Origin: Alg239-R122 sp041746135
GTDB lineage: Bacteria > Pseudomonadota > Alphaproteobacteria > Sphingomonadales > Sphingomonadaceae
Direction: 5' to 3'
DNA: 64,000 bases
NCBI GenBank assembly: GCA_041746135.1
Contig: JBGTHQ010000030.1
Coordinates: 62,001-126,000 of the forward strand
Shown: positions 8,664 to 17,708 of the stretch, piece by piece
How the letters are laid out: every line of letters starts with the position of its first letter
Numbering within the stretch: the stretch's first letter is position 1
Made by a program: the position numbers and the translations under genes
Notes under the pieces: generated by a model
Told to the model about the DNA's origin: nothing
Seen by the model: only the letters and a program-made list of their open reading frames with translations
The model's database searches: none

Positions 8664-9533
8664 TTATAGGTTCAGAACACGCCCCGCCACGGCATCGAGT
8701 TTCGCCAGCACAGCGGGATCGCGCGCATCGGGGGCAGTAATCATTGCAAAATCCAAGCACGTATCGATCGGACTGGCTTCGCGTTTTTCCGGCAGCTTTT
8801 CGGCCAGTTTCCGCACCATCTGCCGCGCCCTGTCGCTATTGGCCTGCATCTGCGCAATCACGGCGCTGACCTCGACCGCAGCCTCGCCGGCGCGCCAGCA
8901 ATCATAGTCTGTCACCATGCCGACCAGCGCATAGGGCAGTTCCGCCTCACGCGCCAATTTCGCTTCGGGCATCGCGGTCATACCGATCACGTCGCAGCCC
9001 CAGCTGCGGTACATATGGCTTTCTGCACGAGAGGAAAATTGCGGCCCCTCCATCGCCAGATAGGTGCCGCCGCGCGTGGCATCGGCGCCCGCATCCTGCG
9101 CGGCCTTTTCCACAAGGTCGGACAAGCGTGGACAGACCGGATCGGCCATCGACACATGCGCCACCATGCCGGTGCCGAAAAAGCTTTTCGTGCGATCGAT
9201 GGTGCGATCGATAAACTGGTCGACCACCACGAACTTGCCCGGCGGCAGGTCTTCGCGCAGCGATCCGATCGCGGAAATCGCCAGCACGTCGGTGCAGCCC
9301 GCGCGTTTCAGCACGTCGATATTGGCGCGTGCATTCACATCGGTCGGGGATATTCGGTGACCAACCCCGTGGCGCGGCAGGAATACAAATTTGTGGCCGT
9401 TGAGAGTGCCGATGGTGAGTTCGCCGGAAGCCTCGCCAAACGCACTGTCGACACGGATGGTCTGCACATCGTCCAGCCCGTCAATCGCATACAGGCCCGA
9501 TCCGCCGATCACGCCGATTGTCCATTCGCTCAT
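8664..9533 (-). CDS. mtnP: S-methyl-5'-thioadenosine phosphorylase
   Basis: This is a 289-residue enzyme. It starts MSEWTIGVIGGSGLYAIDG, the phosphate-binding GGSG of the MTAP/PNP-II family. LPRHGVGHRISP and an NARANI segment follow, and later AMEGPQFSSRAESHMYR and GMTAMPEAKLARE are the purine/ribose-binding motifs. It splits methylthioadenosine, a by-product of polyamine synthesis, into adenine and methylthioribose-1-phosphate in the cytosol. The ATG directly abuts the stop of the cytochrome gene upstream. A polyamine link fits with the agmatine pathway genes elsewhere in the window, though they are not in the same operon. Confidence 0.93.
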   Translation of the reverse strand: MSEWTIGVIGGSGLYAIDGLDDVQTIRVDSAFGEASGELTIGTLNGHKFVFLPRHGVGHRISPTDVNARANIDVLKRAGCTDVLAISAIGSLREDLPPGKFVVVDQFIDRTIDRTKSFFGTGMVAHVSMADPVCPRLSDLVEKAAQDAGADATRGGTYLAMEGPQFSSRAESHMYRSWGCDVIGMTAMPEAKLAREAELPYALVGMVTDYDCWRAGEAAVEVSAVIAQMQANSDRARQMVRKLAEKLPEKREASPIDTCLDFAMITAPDARDPAVLAKLDAVAGRVLNL

Positions 9534-10586
9534 TTAAGGGGTGCTTTCCGTATCCGTATGTCCGGCGGCATCCATGCGCGCAATCCATGCGCGGATCAAT
9601 GCCAGTCCTTCGGTGTGCGGCAGGCTGCGGCTGAGTTCGGGCATGGCCACGCCGGGATCGGTGCTGCGCATGCGGTGGAACAGGATCGAGGCGTCGGGAT
9701 TGCCCGGCGCGATCGCGAAATCATGACCGCCACTGCCCCGCCCCGCAGCCACCGGGCGTTTGCCGATGCCGAGCGCGACAGGGTCTTGTTCCTCATAGCC
9801 CAGGAACAGTCCCGAGTTGCTCGCCGGTCCCGCGCGATTGTGACAATGCGCGCAGTTGATATCGAGATAGGCCCGCGCGCGCAGGTCCACCGGAAATTTC
9901 GTGTCGTCATAATCGGGCATTGTCTTGAAAGCTGCCAAATCACGGGGTAGCCAGCCCCGCGCCGTCCACGCCCCGATCTGTTGGCCATCATCCATGTTGC
10001 GCAGCTTGGGACCAATCGGCATGATCGCATCGTTCAGCGCATGGCACCCCTTGCACTGGTTCATATTGGGCACGGCATAGCTGATAGCGCGCACCTGTCC
10101 CGCCGAATCGGTAAAGGTTACCGGCACGCGTTTGCCCGCAAGTTTGAGCGTCGCATCGGCGCCATCATCGTCCCAGATATAGGGCAAGGCCACCCAGCCA
10201 TCGGCGCGGTGCAGCAGCACACGGGTCTCGATGAGCTTGAAGGCACGGCCGTCCCCATTTTCATAACCGAAATGTTTGATCAGCGCGGACCCGACGGGAA
10301 AGATCAGGCGGCCATTTTCGCCGATTGTCGCTTGCTGCCCCGCCGGGATATAAGCGAAGCGCCTTTTCAGTGCATAATCGCTGAACAGCGGGGCATTGAG
10401 CGTGTAGGGCTGCACCGTCGCCACTGGGTTCTGCGCGACGGAATCGGCAAAAAATCCGAATTCCGAAAGCTGCTGGGGTTTGCTGTCGCCCATAATGACC
10501 GCATCGTTGACGCGCAGCGATGGCGTGGCAATCGCCGCGCCCATAAAGACCAAAGTTGCAGCCGCCAGGACGAGCAACCGGGTCAC
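9534..10586 (-). CDS. SO2930-family diheme c-type cytochrome
   Basis: This is a 350-residue exported protein. An N-terminal signal peptide (MTRLLVLAAATLVFMGAAIA) precedes a beta-rich N-terminal half. Two heme c sites are CKGCH (in NMNQCKGCHALND) and CAHCH (in DINCAHCHNRAG). A Met ligand such as that in GVAMPELSRS may serve one heme. The family usually sits next to a parallel beta-helix protein, exactly as here: the GTG start overlaps the preceding stop by 4 nt. It is periplasmic and probably carries electrons; the partner reaction is unknown. Confidence 0.85.
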   Translation of the reverse strand: MTRLLVLAAATLVFMGAAIATPSLRVNDAVIMGDSKPQQLSEFGFFADSVAQNPVATVQPYTLNAPLFSDYALKRRFAYIPAGQQATIGENGRLIFPVGSALIKHFGYENGDGRAFKLIETRVLLHRADGWVALPYIWDDDGADATLKLAGKRVPVTFTDSAGQVRAISYAVPNMNQCKGCHALNDAIMPIGPKLRNMDDGQQIGAWTARGWLPRDLAAFKTMPDYDDTKFPVDLRARAYLDINCAHCHNRAGPASNSGLFLGYEEQDPVALGIGKRPVAAGRGSGGHDFAIAPGNPDASILFHRMRSTDPGVAMPELSRSLPHTEGLALIRAWIARMDAAGHTDTESTP

Positions 10587-11782
10587 CGGATCGCCGCCTC
10601 CATCGTGTCGGGCAGAACGATGGCCGGGAGGATGGGGCTGGTATCACCCTGCAGATCTATGACATCGGGTTTCGCCTGTTCGATCGGTGTGTCGGGCGAA
10701 GCGAGGCCCAGTGTGAACACGCCAACCGGATCGCTGCTGACGATATCCTCGCCCGATCCGTCCCATAATATCGGCGGGATCATACCGCCCATTGCGGCCG
10801 CCGCCTGGTCGAGCCCACGATAGCCCGGATTATATCCGGCCGGCCCGTGCGTATTGCCGCTGATCCGGACTTTGTTCGGCACCGGATTATAGGTCGCGTC
10901 ATCAAACGGAAAGCGATAGCCGGTGAGAATGATGTTGGACGTCGCGTTCTCGCCCAGCACATTCCCGAAAATCTCGACATCGGTATTGGCCATGACCATG
11001 ATGCCCGTGCCCATCGGCACGCTGGCGACAATATTGCCTTTGGGTGCAAAATTGGGGGTGTCGTTCGCCTCGATCCGGTTGGAAAACACACGCACGTTGC
11101 GTCCGCCCTGTTGCGGCAGGTTGGGCAGGTCGAACACCAGCACGCCGCCGGTATTGCGCATCGCGATATTGGAATGGACGTCTGCGTCGTAACTATTCTC
11201 AATCTCGATCCCCGCGACGTTGAACATTGCGATATTGTTGCGCACGATGATGTTGCGCGATTGGCCCACATAAATGCCCGCATCGGACGCGCCGATCACG
11301 ACGCTTGTGTCGATCAGCACGTTTTCGGATTCGACCGGGTAGATGCCATAGGCACCATTGGTTTCTTTCGGCGTGCCCAGCCATTCGACGCGCAGATTAT
11401 AATAGACGATGCGGTCCGCGCCCTTGGACTTGATGCCATCGCCCTTGCTGTTCTGTACCGCAAAATCGCGCAGCACCACATTGTCGGAAGTAACGAGCAA
11501 CCCTTCACCCGCGCCCTGCTGATTGGAAAAGTCGAGAATGGTCCGATCGGGTCCAGAACCGCGTACGGTCACGCCCGGCACATCGAGCGAAAGGCCGTCA
11601 GTAAGATTAAACTGCCCTGCGCCTATCACAACCTGGTCGCCCGGTTCGGCTAGTATCAGCGCTTCCTGTAGCCGTTCCTGCGCACGTTCACCCGCAGGGA
11701 CCGCAATATCTTTGGCGGCGACCGGGGGTCCAAAGGCAATGAGTATTCCGCCGACAACAGCTGTTTTCCACAATTGCGACAT
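10583..11782 (-). CDS. Secreted right-handed parallel beta-helix protein (SO2930 partner)
   Basis: This protein has about 399 residues. A signal peptide (MSQLWKTAVVGGILIAFGPPVAA) is followed by repeating beta-helix turns with NNIAMFNVAGIEIENS-like, NIIVRNNIAM and NIILTGYRF elements, typical of NosD/pectate-lyase-like folds. No pectate lyase catalytic set is apparent. It is the first gene of an operon with the diheme cytochrome. The ATG at 11782 is supported by AAAGGAGAGT just upstream, and is preferred over an upstream ATG that gives an uncharacteristic N-terminus. The two-gene pairing is conserved in many proteobacteria, but its job is not known. Confidence 0.82.
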   Translation of the reverse strand: MSQLWKTAVVGGILIAFGPPVAAKDIAVPAGERAQERLQEALILAEPGDQVVIGAGQFNLTDGLSLDVPGVTVRGSGPDRTILDFSNQQGAGEGLLVTSDNVVLRDFAVQNSKGDGIKSKGADRIVYYNLRVEWLGTPKETNGAYGIYPVESENVLIDTSVVIGASDAGIYVGQSRNIIVRNNIAMFNVAGIEIENSYDADVHSNIAMRNTGGVLVFDLPNLPQQGGRNVRVFSNRIEANDTPNFAPKGNIVASVPMGTGIMVMANTDVEIFGNVLGENATSNIILTGYRFPFDDATYNPVPNKVRISGNTHGPAGYNPGYRGLDQAAAAMGGMIPPILWDGSGEDIVSSDPVGVFTLGLASPDTPIEQAKPDVIDLQGDTSPILPAIVLPDTMEAAIR

Positions 11783-11884
11783 ATACTCTCCTTTTGATTT
11801 ACCGCGCGATATACGCAACCTTTGGTTCAGATACCGCGTTCTATATGCAAGCTATACCGTTATTCAAATAAGGACAATGCCCGC

Positions 11885-12316
11885 ATGTTCAAACATTTCG
11901 CACCCGCCCTATTCGCCGCCACCATGCTGGCTGTATCTGCACCTGCCGCTGCCAAGACGCCCGTCGAGGGCCGGTGGGTCACCGAAGACAAGGATGCGAT
12001 TATCGAAATCGCGCCGTGCGGACGCAATTTTTGCGGGAAGATCGTCAAATTCCTCGTCGCTCCGCCGACCCCCAACCCGAAGGACACCAATAACCCCAAT
12101 ACAAAACTGCGCGGCCGCCCGATCATGGGTATGAACGTGTTATCGGGATTTACGCTGCACGACCGGGATGATGGTCAGTTTAAAGGCACGATCTATGATC
12201 CCAAAGCGGGCAAGACTTACAAATCCTTTATGTCGGTGCGCGACAATGGCACGCTGAAGGTCCAGGGCTGCATCGGTCCGTTCTGCAAAACGCAAACATG
12301 GACCAAGGCGCGATAG
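11885..12316 (+). CDS. Secreted DUF2147 protein
   Basis: The protein has 143 residues. It starts with a signal peptide ending around AVSAPAAAKTP. The mature part shows VEGRWVTEDKDAIIEIAPCG and FCGKIV, the opening of DUF2147, then an LSGFTLHDRDDGQFKGTIYDPKAGKTY block and a C-terminal LKVQGCIGPFCKTQTW. The paired cysteines could form disulfides. Family function is unknown. The ATG at 11885 has AAGGAC 8 nt upstream. It is divergent from the beta-helix operon and convergent with the TetR gene. Confidence 0.85.
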   Translation: MFKHFAPALFAATMLAVSAPAAAKTPVEGRWVTEDKDAIIEIAPCGRNFCGKIVKFLVAPPTPNPKDTNNPNTKLRGRPIMGMNVLSGFTLHDRDDGQFKGTIYDPKAGKTYKSFMSVRDNGTLKVQGCIGPFCKTQTWTKAR

Positions 12317-12355
12317 CCACCACACGAAGATATACTTAAATGCAGTGTAGAAGCA

Positions 12356-12384
12356 GGCCAGAAATATGCGGAATTTTTCTGGCC
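12356..12384. terminator. Perfect 9-bp hairpin between convergent genes
   Basis: GGCCAGAAA at 12356-12364 pairs with TTTCTGGCC at 12376-12384 with an 11-nt loop. It lies 40 nt after the DUF2147 stop and 24 nt before the TetR stop, a position suited to a shared terminator. It lacks a long U tract outside the stem, so the assignment is tentative. Confidence 0.45.
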
Positions 12385-12407
12385 AGTTTCTGGATCCAGG
12401 ATCTGGA

Positions 12408-13040
12408 TCAAGCCAATATTCCGGCCATGATGATATCGATGGTATGCTGCCGATACGCATCGCGCATTTCCTCAGTCACATCATCCTGGTCATAACAATG
12501 GCGCAACACCAGCCGCGCGGTGAAGAACCGGTCGGCCGCGCCCGTTACGGTAAAATAGAATAGCTGCGGATCGATATCGCGAAACGCGCCGCTCTTGACG
12601 CCTTCGCTAATCAACGTTTCGTAAATGCCCGAAATGGGCCGCAGGAATTTGTCGGCAATATCCTTGGCATCCTGGGGCGACGCATCGCGCACCATGCGCA
12701 TCAAAAGCCGGTTGAGATAGGGATAGGTGTAATAGGTGTCGATCACCGCGCCAATATGCAGGCGGATGCGGTCTTCGGGCGTCATGTCCTTGGCCACCAG
12801 CGCGTCAAGGCCCGCCAATATCGTGTGCATATCGCGGCCCAGCAATGCGAGCATCAGCCCCTGCTTATTGCCGAAATAATATTTGACCAGTGCGCTGTTA
12901 AGACCCGCGCGCAAGGAAAGCTCGCTGAGCGAAATGTCGACCGTATCGCCCTCACGCATGATGAGGCTCGCGGCCTCTAGCAGCTGTTCGCGCGCGCCCG
13001 CTGGGGTTTCGTCAGTTTTATCTGTTTCCGTAACGGCCAA
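12408..13040 (-). CDS. TetR-family transcriptional regulator
   Basis: This is a 210-residue regulator. Its N-terminal DNA-binding domain (about residues 18-65) has the TetR helix-turn-helix with ISLSELSLRAGLNSALVKYYFGNKQGLMLAL, where VKYYFGNK is the recognition-helix tail typical of the family. The rest is an all-helical ligand-binding domain. It stands directly downstream of an acyl-catabolic gene block read on the same strand (crotonase to acyl-CoA synthetase). A palindrome at 13101-13118 in front of it recurs, in better form, upstream of the thiolase and acyl-CoA synthetase genes, so this protein is a candidate local repressor sensing an acyl-CoA. The ligand is unknown. Confidence 0.88.
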   Translation of the reverse strand: MAVTETDKTDETPAGAREQLLEAASLIMREGDTVDISLSELSLRAGLNSALVKYYFGNKQGLMLALLGRDMHTILAGLDALVAKDMTPEDRIRLHIGAVIDTYYTYPYLNRLLMRMVRDASPQDAKDIADKFLRPISGIYETLISEGVKSGAFRDIDPQLFYFTVTGAADRFFTARLVLRHCYDQDDVTEEMRDAYRQHTIDIIMAGILA

Positions 13041-13100
13041 ATGCCATTTTCCTTATATTAGCAGGCGACCTTGGCCAATGTCGCCCGGCTAGTCAATCGG

Positions 13101-13118
13101 CTTAAGCGCGTAATTAAC
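13101..13118. promoter_or_regulatory. Weaker copy of an 18-bp palindromic operator
   Basis: The sequence CTTAAGCGCGTAATTAAC has TTAA half-sites at both ends and matches 12 of 18 positions of the site at 16105-16122. It is 61 to 78 nt upstream of the tetR ATG, consistent with autoregulation. Confidence 0.4.
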
Positions 13119-13124
13119 CTGCAT

Positions 13125-14009
13125 TTAGCGATAGTCCGGCTCATCCCACCACGGATAGAAATCGGGCATATCGCGCGATATTCTATCGGGATAGTGCGGT
13201 TCGCGCTTTTCCAAGAAGCTGGCAATGCCCTCTTTTGCATCCGCGGTCTTGGCGCGGGTGAAAATGGAGCGGCTGTCGATCCGGTGCGCGTCCATCGGGT
13301 GGTCGGCAGTGGAAAGACGCCACAGCATCGCACGGGTCATGGCCACGGAGACGGGCGCGGTATTGTCGGCAATCTCGCGCGCCAGAGCCGTAGCCGCCGG
13401 CAGCAGGTCATCGGGTTCGTGCAGCGATCGCACCAGCCCGCCCCTTAGCGCTTCCTCTGCATCAAAAACGCGGCCCGTCATGCACCATTCGAGTGCCTGC
13501 GCGATGCCGACAATCTTGGGCAGAAACCATGACGACGCCGCTTCGGGGACGATTCCGCGCCGCGCGAAAACGAACCCGAACCGCGCTTTCGTACTCGCGA
13601 GCCGCATATCCATCGCCAGCTGCATGGTCGCGCCGATCCCCACAGCCGCACCGTTGATCGCGCCGATGATCGGTTTGGTGCACTGGTACATCCGCAAAGT
13701 CAGCTTGCCGCCGGTATCGCGCACCGCATCGTCTCCATAATCGAAACTGCCGTCGGCATGGCGCTTTGCATCATTATTGGCAAAGGGCTTGCGGTCGCTA
13801 TCCGGGGTTAGGTCAGCACCTGCGCAGAACGCCCGGCCATGCCCCGTCACGATCACCGCGCGCACATCGTCATCTGCATCGATCCGGTCAAAGGCATCGA
13901 CCATTTCTTCGTGCATGATGTTCGTATAGGCGTTCATCTTTTCGGGCCGGTGCAACGTGATGGTCGCGATATTGTCGGCCACCGCATAGAGAATCTGGGT
14001 GTAGGTCAT
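13125..14009 (-). CDS. Crotonase-family enoyl-CoA hydratase/isomerase
   Basis: This is a 294-residue crotonase-fold enzyme. The N-terminal DNIATITLHRPEKMNAYT is the family entry motif. GRAFCAGADLTPDSD forms the CoA oxyanion-hole region, and the second oxyanion-hole segment is in AINGAAVGIGATMQLAMD. A Glu in the FVFARRGIVPEAASSW block corresponds to the catalytic acid. It is longer than the typical 260 residues owing to an insertion after GADL and a C-terminal tail. Together with the following SDR and thiolase on the same strand, it suits a beta-oxidation-like route. The natural acyl substrate is not apparent. Confidence 0.87.
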   Translation of the reverse strand: MTYTQILYAVADNIATITLHRPEKMNAYTNIMHEEMVDAFDRIDADDDVRAVIVTGHGRAFCAGADLTPDSDRKPFANNDAKRHADGSFDYGDDAVRDTGGKLTLRMYQCTKPIIGAINGAAVGIGATMQLAMDMRLASTKARFGFVFARRGIVPEAASSWFLPKIVGIAQALEWCMTGRVFDAEEALRGGLVRSLHEPDDLLPAATALAREIADNTAPVSVAMTRAMLWRLSTADHPMDAHRIDSRSIFTRAKTADAKEGIASFLEKREPHYPDRISRDMPDFYPWWDEPDYR

Positions 14010-14020
14010 GGTCTGGTTCC

Positions 14021-14803
<783 letters not shown>

Positions 14804-14826
14804 GTTTTATTCCTTTTCCTGAATCC

Positions 14827-14904
14827 GTTGCCCCCCGTGCATGCGGGGGACGCTGTAACTATTGTGCTAGACTTCTAACGGCCCCCGCCTACGCGGGGGC
14901 AACG
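14827..14904. repeat. REP-like pair of GC-rich palindromes
   Basis: Two hairpins, CCCCCGTGCATGCGGGGG at 14832-14849 and GCCCCCGCCTACGCGGGGGC at 14881-14900, lie inside an outer GTTGCCCC...GGGGCAAC inverted repeat. The element sits between the thiolase and SDR genes and is typical of dispersed REP elements in GC-rich proteobacteria. It may stabilise or end the thiolase transcript. Confidence 0.7.
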
Positions 14905-14913
14905 TGCACATAA

Positions 14914-16086
14914 TTAATTCAACCGCTCGATTATCGTGACATTGGCCTGACCGCCGCCTTCGCACATGGTTTGCAGGCCGTATGTGCCGCCCTTGGCTTC
15001 GAGCGCATTGAGCAGGGTCGCCATCAGTTTCGTGCCCGATGCGCCGAGCGGGTGGCCGAGTGCGATTGCGCCGCCGTGGACGTTGAGCTTGGCATGGTCG
15101 CCGCCGATATGCTGCATCCATGCCAGCGGCACGGGCGCGAACGCCTCATTTACTTCGTACAGGTCAATATCGCCGATTTTCATGCCTGCCCGCTTCAGGG
15201 CTCGGTCAGTGGCGAACAGGGGCTCTTCCAGCATGATGACCGGATCACCCGCCGTGACGGTCAGGTTATGGATACGCGCCCGCGGGGTGAGACCGTAGTC
15301 TTTCAATGCCTGTTCGCTGACGATCAATACTGCGGAGGACCCATCGCAAATCTGGCTGGCATTGGCGGCGGTGATAGCGCCGCCTTCCTGCAGCAATTTG
15401 ACGCTGCCGATGCTGTCCATGGTCGCGTCGAAACGGATGCCTTCGTCGATCTTGTGCCATTCGGTACCTTCGGACGTTTCGATCTCGACCGGCACGATTT
15501 CATTGTCGAATGCGCCGGCTTCGGTCGCGGCAATCGCGCGCCGGTGGCTTTCGAGCGCATAGGCGTCAAGATCGTCGCGGCTGAGGCCGTATTTTTTGGC
15601 CATCATTTCCGCGCCCATAAACTGACTGAATTTGATGCCGGGATAAGCCGCCTGTAAACGCGGGCTCATATTATGGCCCATCTCCGCCTTGCTGAACAGG
15701 ACGGCGGTCGAGCCCATCGGCACGCGGGTCATGCTTTCGATACCGTGCGCGAGCACGATGTCCTGCGTCCCGCTCATCACGCCTTGTGCCGCAAACTGGA
15801 TCGATTGCTGCGAAGACCCGCACTGGCGGTCAATCGAGACCGAGGGAATAGAGTCGGGCAGCTTCGATGCCAGCACCGCATTGCGGCCGACATCGCCCGA
15901 TTGTTCGCCGCCCTGCATCACGCAACCGGTAATGACGTCCTCGATCGCGGCGGGATCGAAATCGTTACGGTCGGCAATTGCGTCCAATGTCGCCGCGCCC
16001 AGATCCACCGGATGCATACCCGAAAGACGACCGCCGCGCCGGCCCCCGGCGGTGCGCACCGCATCGACTATATATGCTGCCGTCAT
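14914..16086 (-). CDS. Acetyl-CoA C-acyltransferase (thiolase)
   Basis: This is a 390-residue thiolase. The active-site cysteine is C89 in IDRQCGSSQQ, the catalytic His is in GGAIALGHPLGASG, and the second Cys is in TMCEGGGQAN. It starts MTAAYIVDAVRTAGGRRGG. The length and motifs are those of degradative thiolases that cleave 3-ketoacyl-CoA to acetyl-CoA and a shortened acyl-CoA. It lies upstream of the SDR and crotonase genes on the same strand. An 18-bp palindrome 19-36 nt before the ATG suggests local repression. Substrate chain length cannot be read from sequence. Confidence 0.92.
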   Translation of the reverse strand: MTAAYIVDAVRTAGGRRGGRLSGMHPVDLGAATLDAIADRNDFDPAAIEDVITGCVMQGGEQSGDVGRNAVLASKLPDSIPSVSIDRQCGSSQQSIQFAAQGVMSGTQDIVLAHGIESMTRVPMGSTAVLFSKAEMGHNMSPRLQAAYPGIKFSQFMGAEMMAKKYGLSRDDLDAYALESHRRAIAATEAGAFDNEIVPVEIETSEGTEWHKIDEGIRFDATMDSIGSVKLLQEGGAITAANASQICDGSSAVLIVSEQALKDYGLTPRARIHNLTVTAGDPVIMLEEPLFATDRALKRAGMKIGDIDLYEVNEAFAPVPLAWMQHIGGDHAKLNVHGGAIALGHPLGASGTKLMATLLNALEAKGGTYGLQTMCEGGGQANVTIIERLN

Positions 16087-16104
16087 ATTGCTCTCCTGTT
16101 TTTA

Positions 16105-16122
16105 TTTAACCGCACGATTAAA
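16105..16122. promoter_or_regulatory. 18-bp palindromic operator upstream of the thiolase gene
   Basis: TTTAACCGCACGATTAAA is an imperfect palindrome with TTTAA/TTAAA arms. A close copy, TTTAACCGATCAATTAAA, sits upstream of the acyl-CoA synthetase gene at 19310-19327. It is likely bound by a TetR-type dimer, with the nearby regulator at 12408-13040 the first candidate. Confidence 0.55.
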
Positions 16123-16148
16123 CTTTCCGGCAAAAGGCGTCAAATAAA

Positions 16149-16178
16149 AAGGGCAGCGCCATCGCTGACACTGCCCTT
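16149..16178 (-). terminator. Rho-independent terminator of the aldehyde dehydrogenase gene
   Basis: Read on the minus strand, AAGGGCAG and CTGCCCTT form an 8-bp stem, followed by TTTATTTG. It begins 22 nt after the aldehyde dehydrogenase stop, which is the expected place. Confidence 0.75.
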
Positions 16179-16199
16179 CAGAAACATAATGAGAAAAGA

Positions 16200-17630
16200 C
16201 TAAGCCGGGACATTGTCCTTCTTCACTGTTATCACCTGCGGATAGGTAAATTCAGTAAGGCCTTCTTTGCCATATTCGGCACCGAAGCCAGATTGCTTAT
16301 GCCCGCCGAACGGCGCGAAGGGCGACAGGTGCATGAATTCGTTGACCCACACGGTGCCGGTTTCCAGCTGCTCGGCAATGCGCACGCCTTCCTCTGGATT
16401 GGCGGTCCACACAGCCCCGGCAAGGCCATATTCGGATGCATTGGCGCGCTTAATGGCTTCGTCCGTGGTTGCGAATTTCATTAGCGGCATGACCGGACCG
16501 AATTGTTCCTCGGCCACAATTCGCGCGGTTTCGGGCGGGTTGTCCAATATGGTGATCGGCACGTAATATCCGGGGATATCGTCGCTCTTTGTGTCGCCGC
16601 CGACTAGGAACTTGTAACCCTCATCCTTGGCATCCTGAATAAGGTCGAGCACGCGGTCATATTGTTTCTTGTTCTGGATCGGTCCCACCGCCGTGCCCTG
16701 CTGTGCGCCATCGCCGACTTTGACGGTTTTGGCGTAGGCGGCAATCGCGGCGGACAGATCGTCATAAATATCCTCGTGGATATAGATGCGTTTTGCGGCG
16801 ATGCAGACTTGCCCCGCATTCATGAAGCTCGACCAGAAAAGCTGTTCGGCGACTTTTTCGACATTGGCGTCGGGCAGCACGATCGAGGCGTCATTGCCGC
16901 CCAGTTCCAGCGTGATACGTTTCAAATCCTTGGACGCGCCCGCCATGATGTGCTTGCCGGTCGCGGTCGAGCCGGTGAAGGTGATCTTGTCGATGCCGGG
17001 ATGCTCGGTAATCATCGGGCCGAGCTCGTCCGCACCGGTAATAATATTGACGACCCCCGCAGGCACTTTGTCGGCAATCAGTTCGGCAATCCGCAATGTC
17101 GTGAGCGGCGTGAATGGCGAGGGTTTCAGCACGATCGTGCAGCCCGACAGCATCGCGGGCACGATTTTCTGGATCGCCATCATGACGGGGAAATTCCACG
17201 GCACAATGCCGCCAACAACGCCTACAGGCACGCGGCGCGTACGGCTGAGCCGCTGCTCGCTGTCTTCGGTAATCTCATCGTCTAGGCTGAGCGTCGATTG
17301 TGCCGCGGAAATGGCAGCGGCGCCGAAAATCTCGCTCTTGGCTTGTGCATGCGGCTTGCCCTGTTCGCTGGTCAGCAAGCGGAACAGTTCGTCGGCATTT
17401 GCCTTGATCGTGTTCGAAATCGCCATGATCGCTTCACGGCGGGTTTCGATCGAGGTTTTGGACCATGTCCTGAAAGCGGTGCGCGCGGCGATAACGGCGC
17501 TGTCCAGCTCTTCCTTGCCACAGGCCGGAACCTGGCCGATAACTTCCTCGTTCGCGGGGTTGAGCACGTCGATCACGTCGTCGGCGCCGACCATCTTGCC
17601 GTTGATGAGGTTTCTATATTGCGTTACCAT
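16200..17630 (-). CDS. NAD(P)-dependent aldehyde dehydrogenase
   Basis: This is a 476-residue ALDH-superfamily protein. PWNFPVMMAIQKIVPAM is the cofactor-binding entry, FTGSTATGKHIM the Rossmann turn, LELGGNDASIV the general-base Glu region, and NAGQVCIAAKR holds the catalytic Cys. Length and motifs match the broad class that oxidises aliphatic, aromatic or semialdehydes to acids. It has its own terminator and a 78-nt gap to the acyl-CoA synthetase gene upstream. In this context it may turn an aldehyde into the acid that the synthetase activates; the substrate is unknown. Confidence 0.9.
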   Translation of the reverse strand: MVTQYRNLINGKMVGADDVIDVLNPANEEVIGQVPACGKEELDSAVIAARTAFRTWSKTSIETRREAIMAISNTIKANADELFRLLTSEQGKPHAQAKSEIFGAAAISAAQSTLSLDDEITEDSEQRLSRTRRVPVGVVGGIVPWNFPVMMAIQKIVPAMLSGCTIVLKPSPFTPLTTLRIAELIADKVPAGVVNIITGADELGPMITEHPGIDKITFTGSTATGKHIMAGASKDLKRITLELGGNDASIVLPDANVEKVAEQLFWSSFMNAGQVCIAAKRIYIHEDIYDDLSAAIAAYAKTVKVGDGAQQGTAVGPIQNKKQYDRVLDLIQDAKDEGYKFLVGGDTKSDDIPGYYVPITILDNPPETARIVAEEQFGPVMPLMKFATTDEAIKRANASEYGLAGAVWTANPEEGVRIAEQLETGTVWVNEFMHLSPFAPFGGHKQSGFGAEYGKEGLTEFTYPQVITVKKDNVPA

Positions 17631-17708
17631 GTCTGCTTCCTTTTTATAAACCTGATTACTGTTTTAGATGGTCCGTGATGCGGCCAATGCAAGCTGCATC
17701 ACCATTGT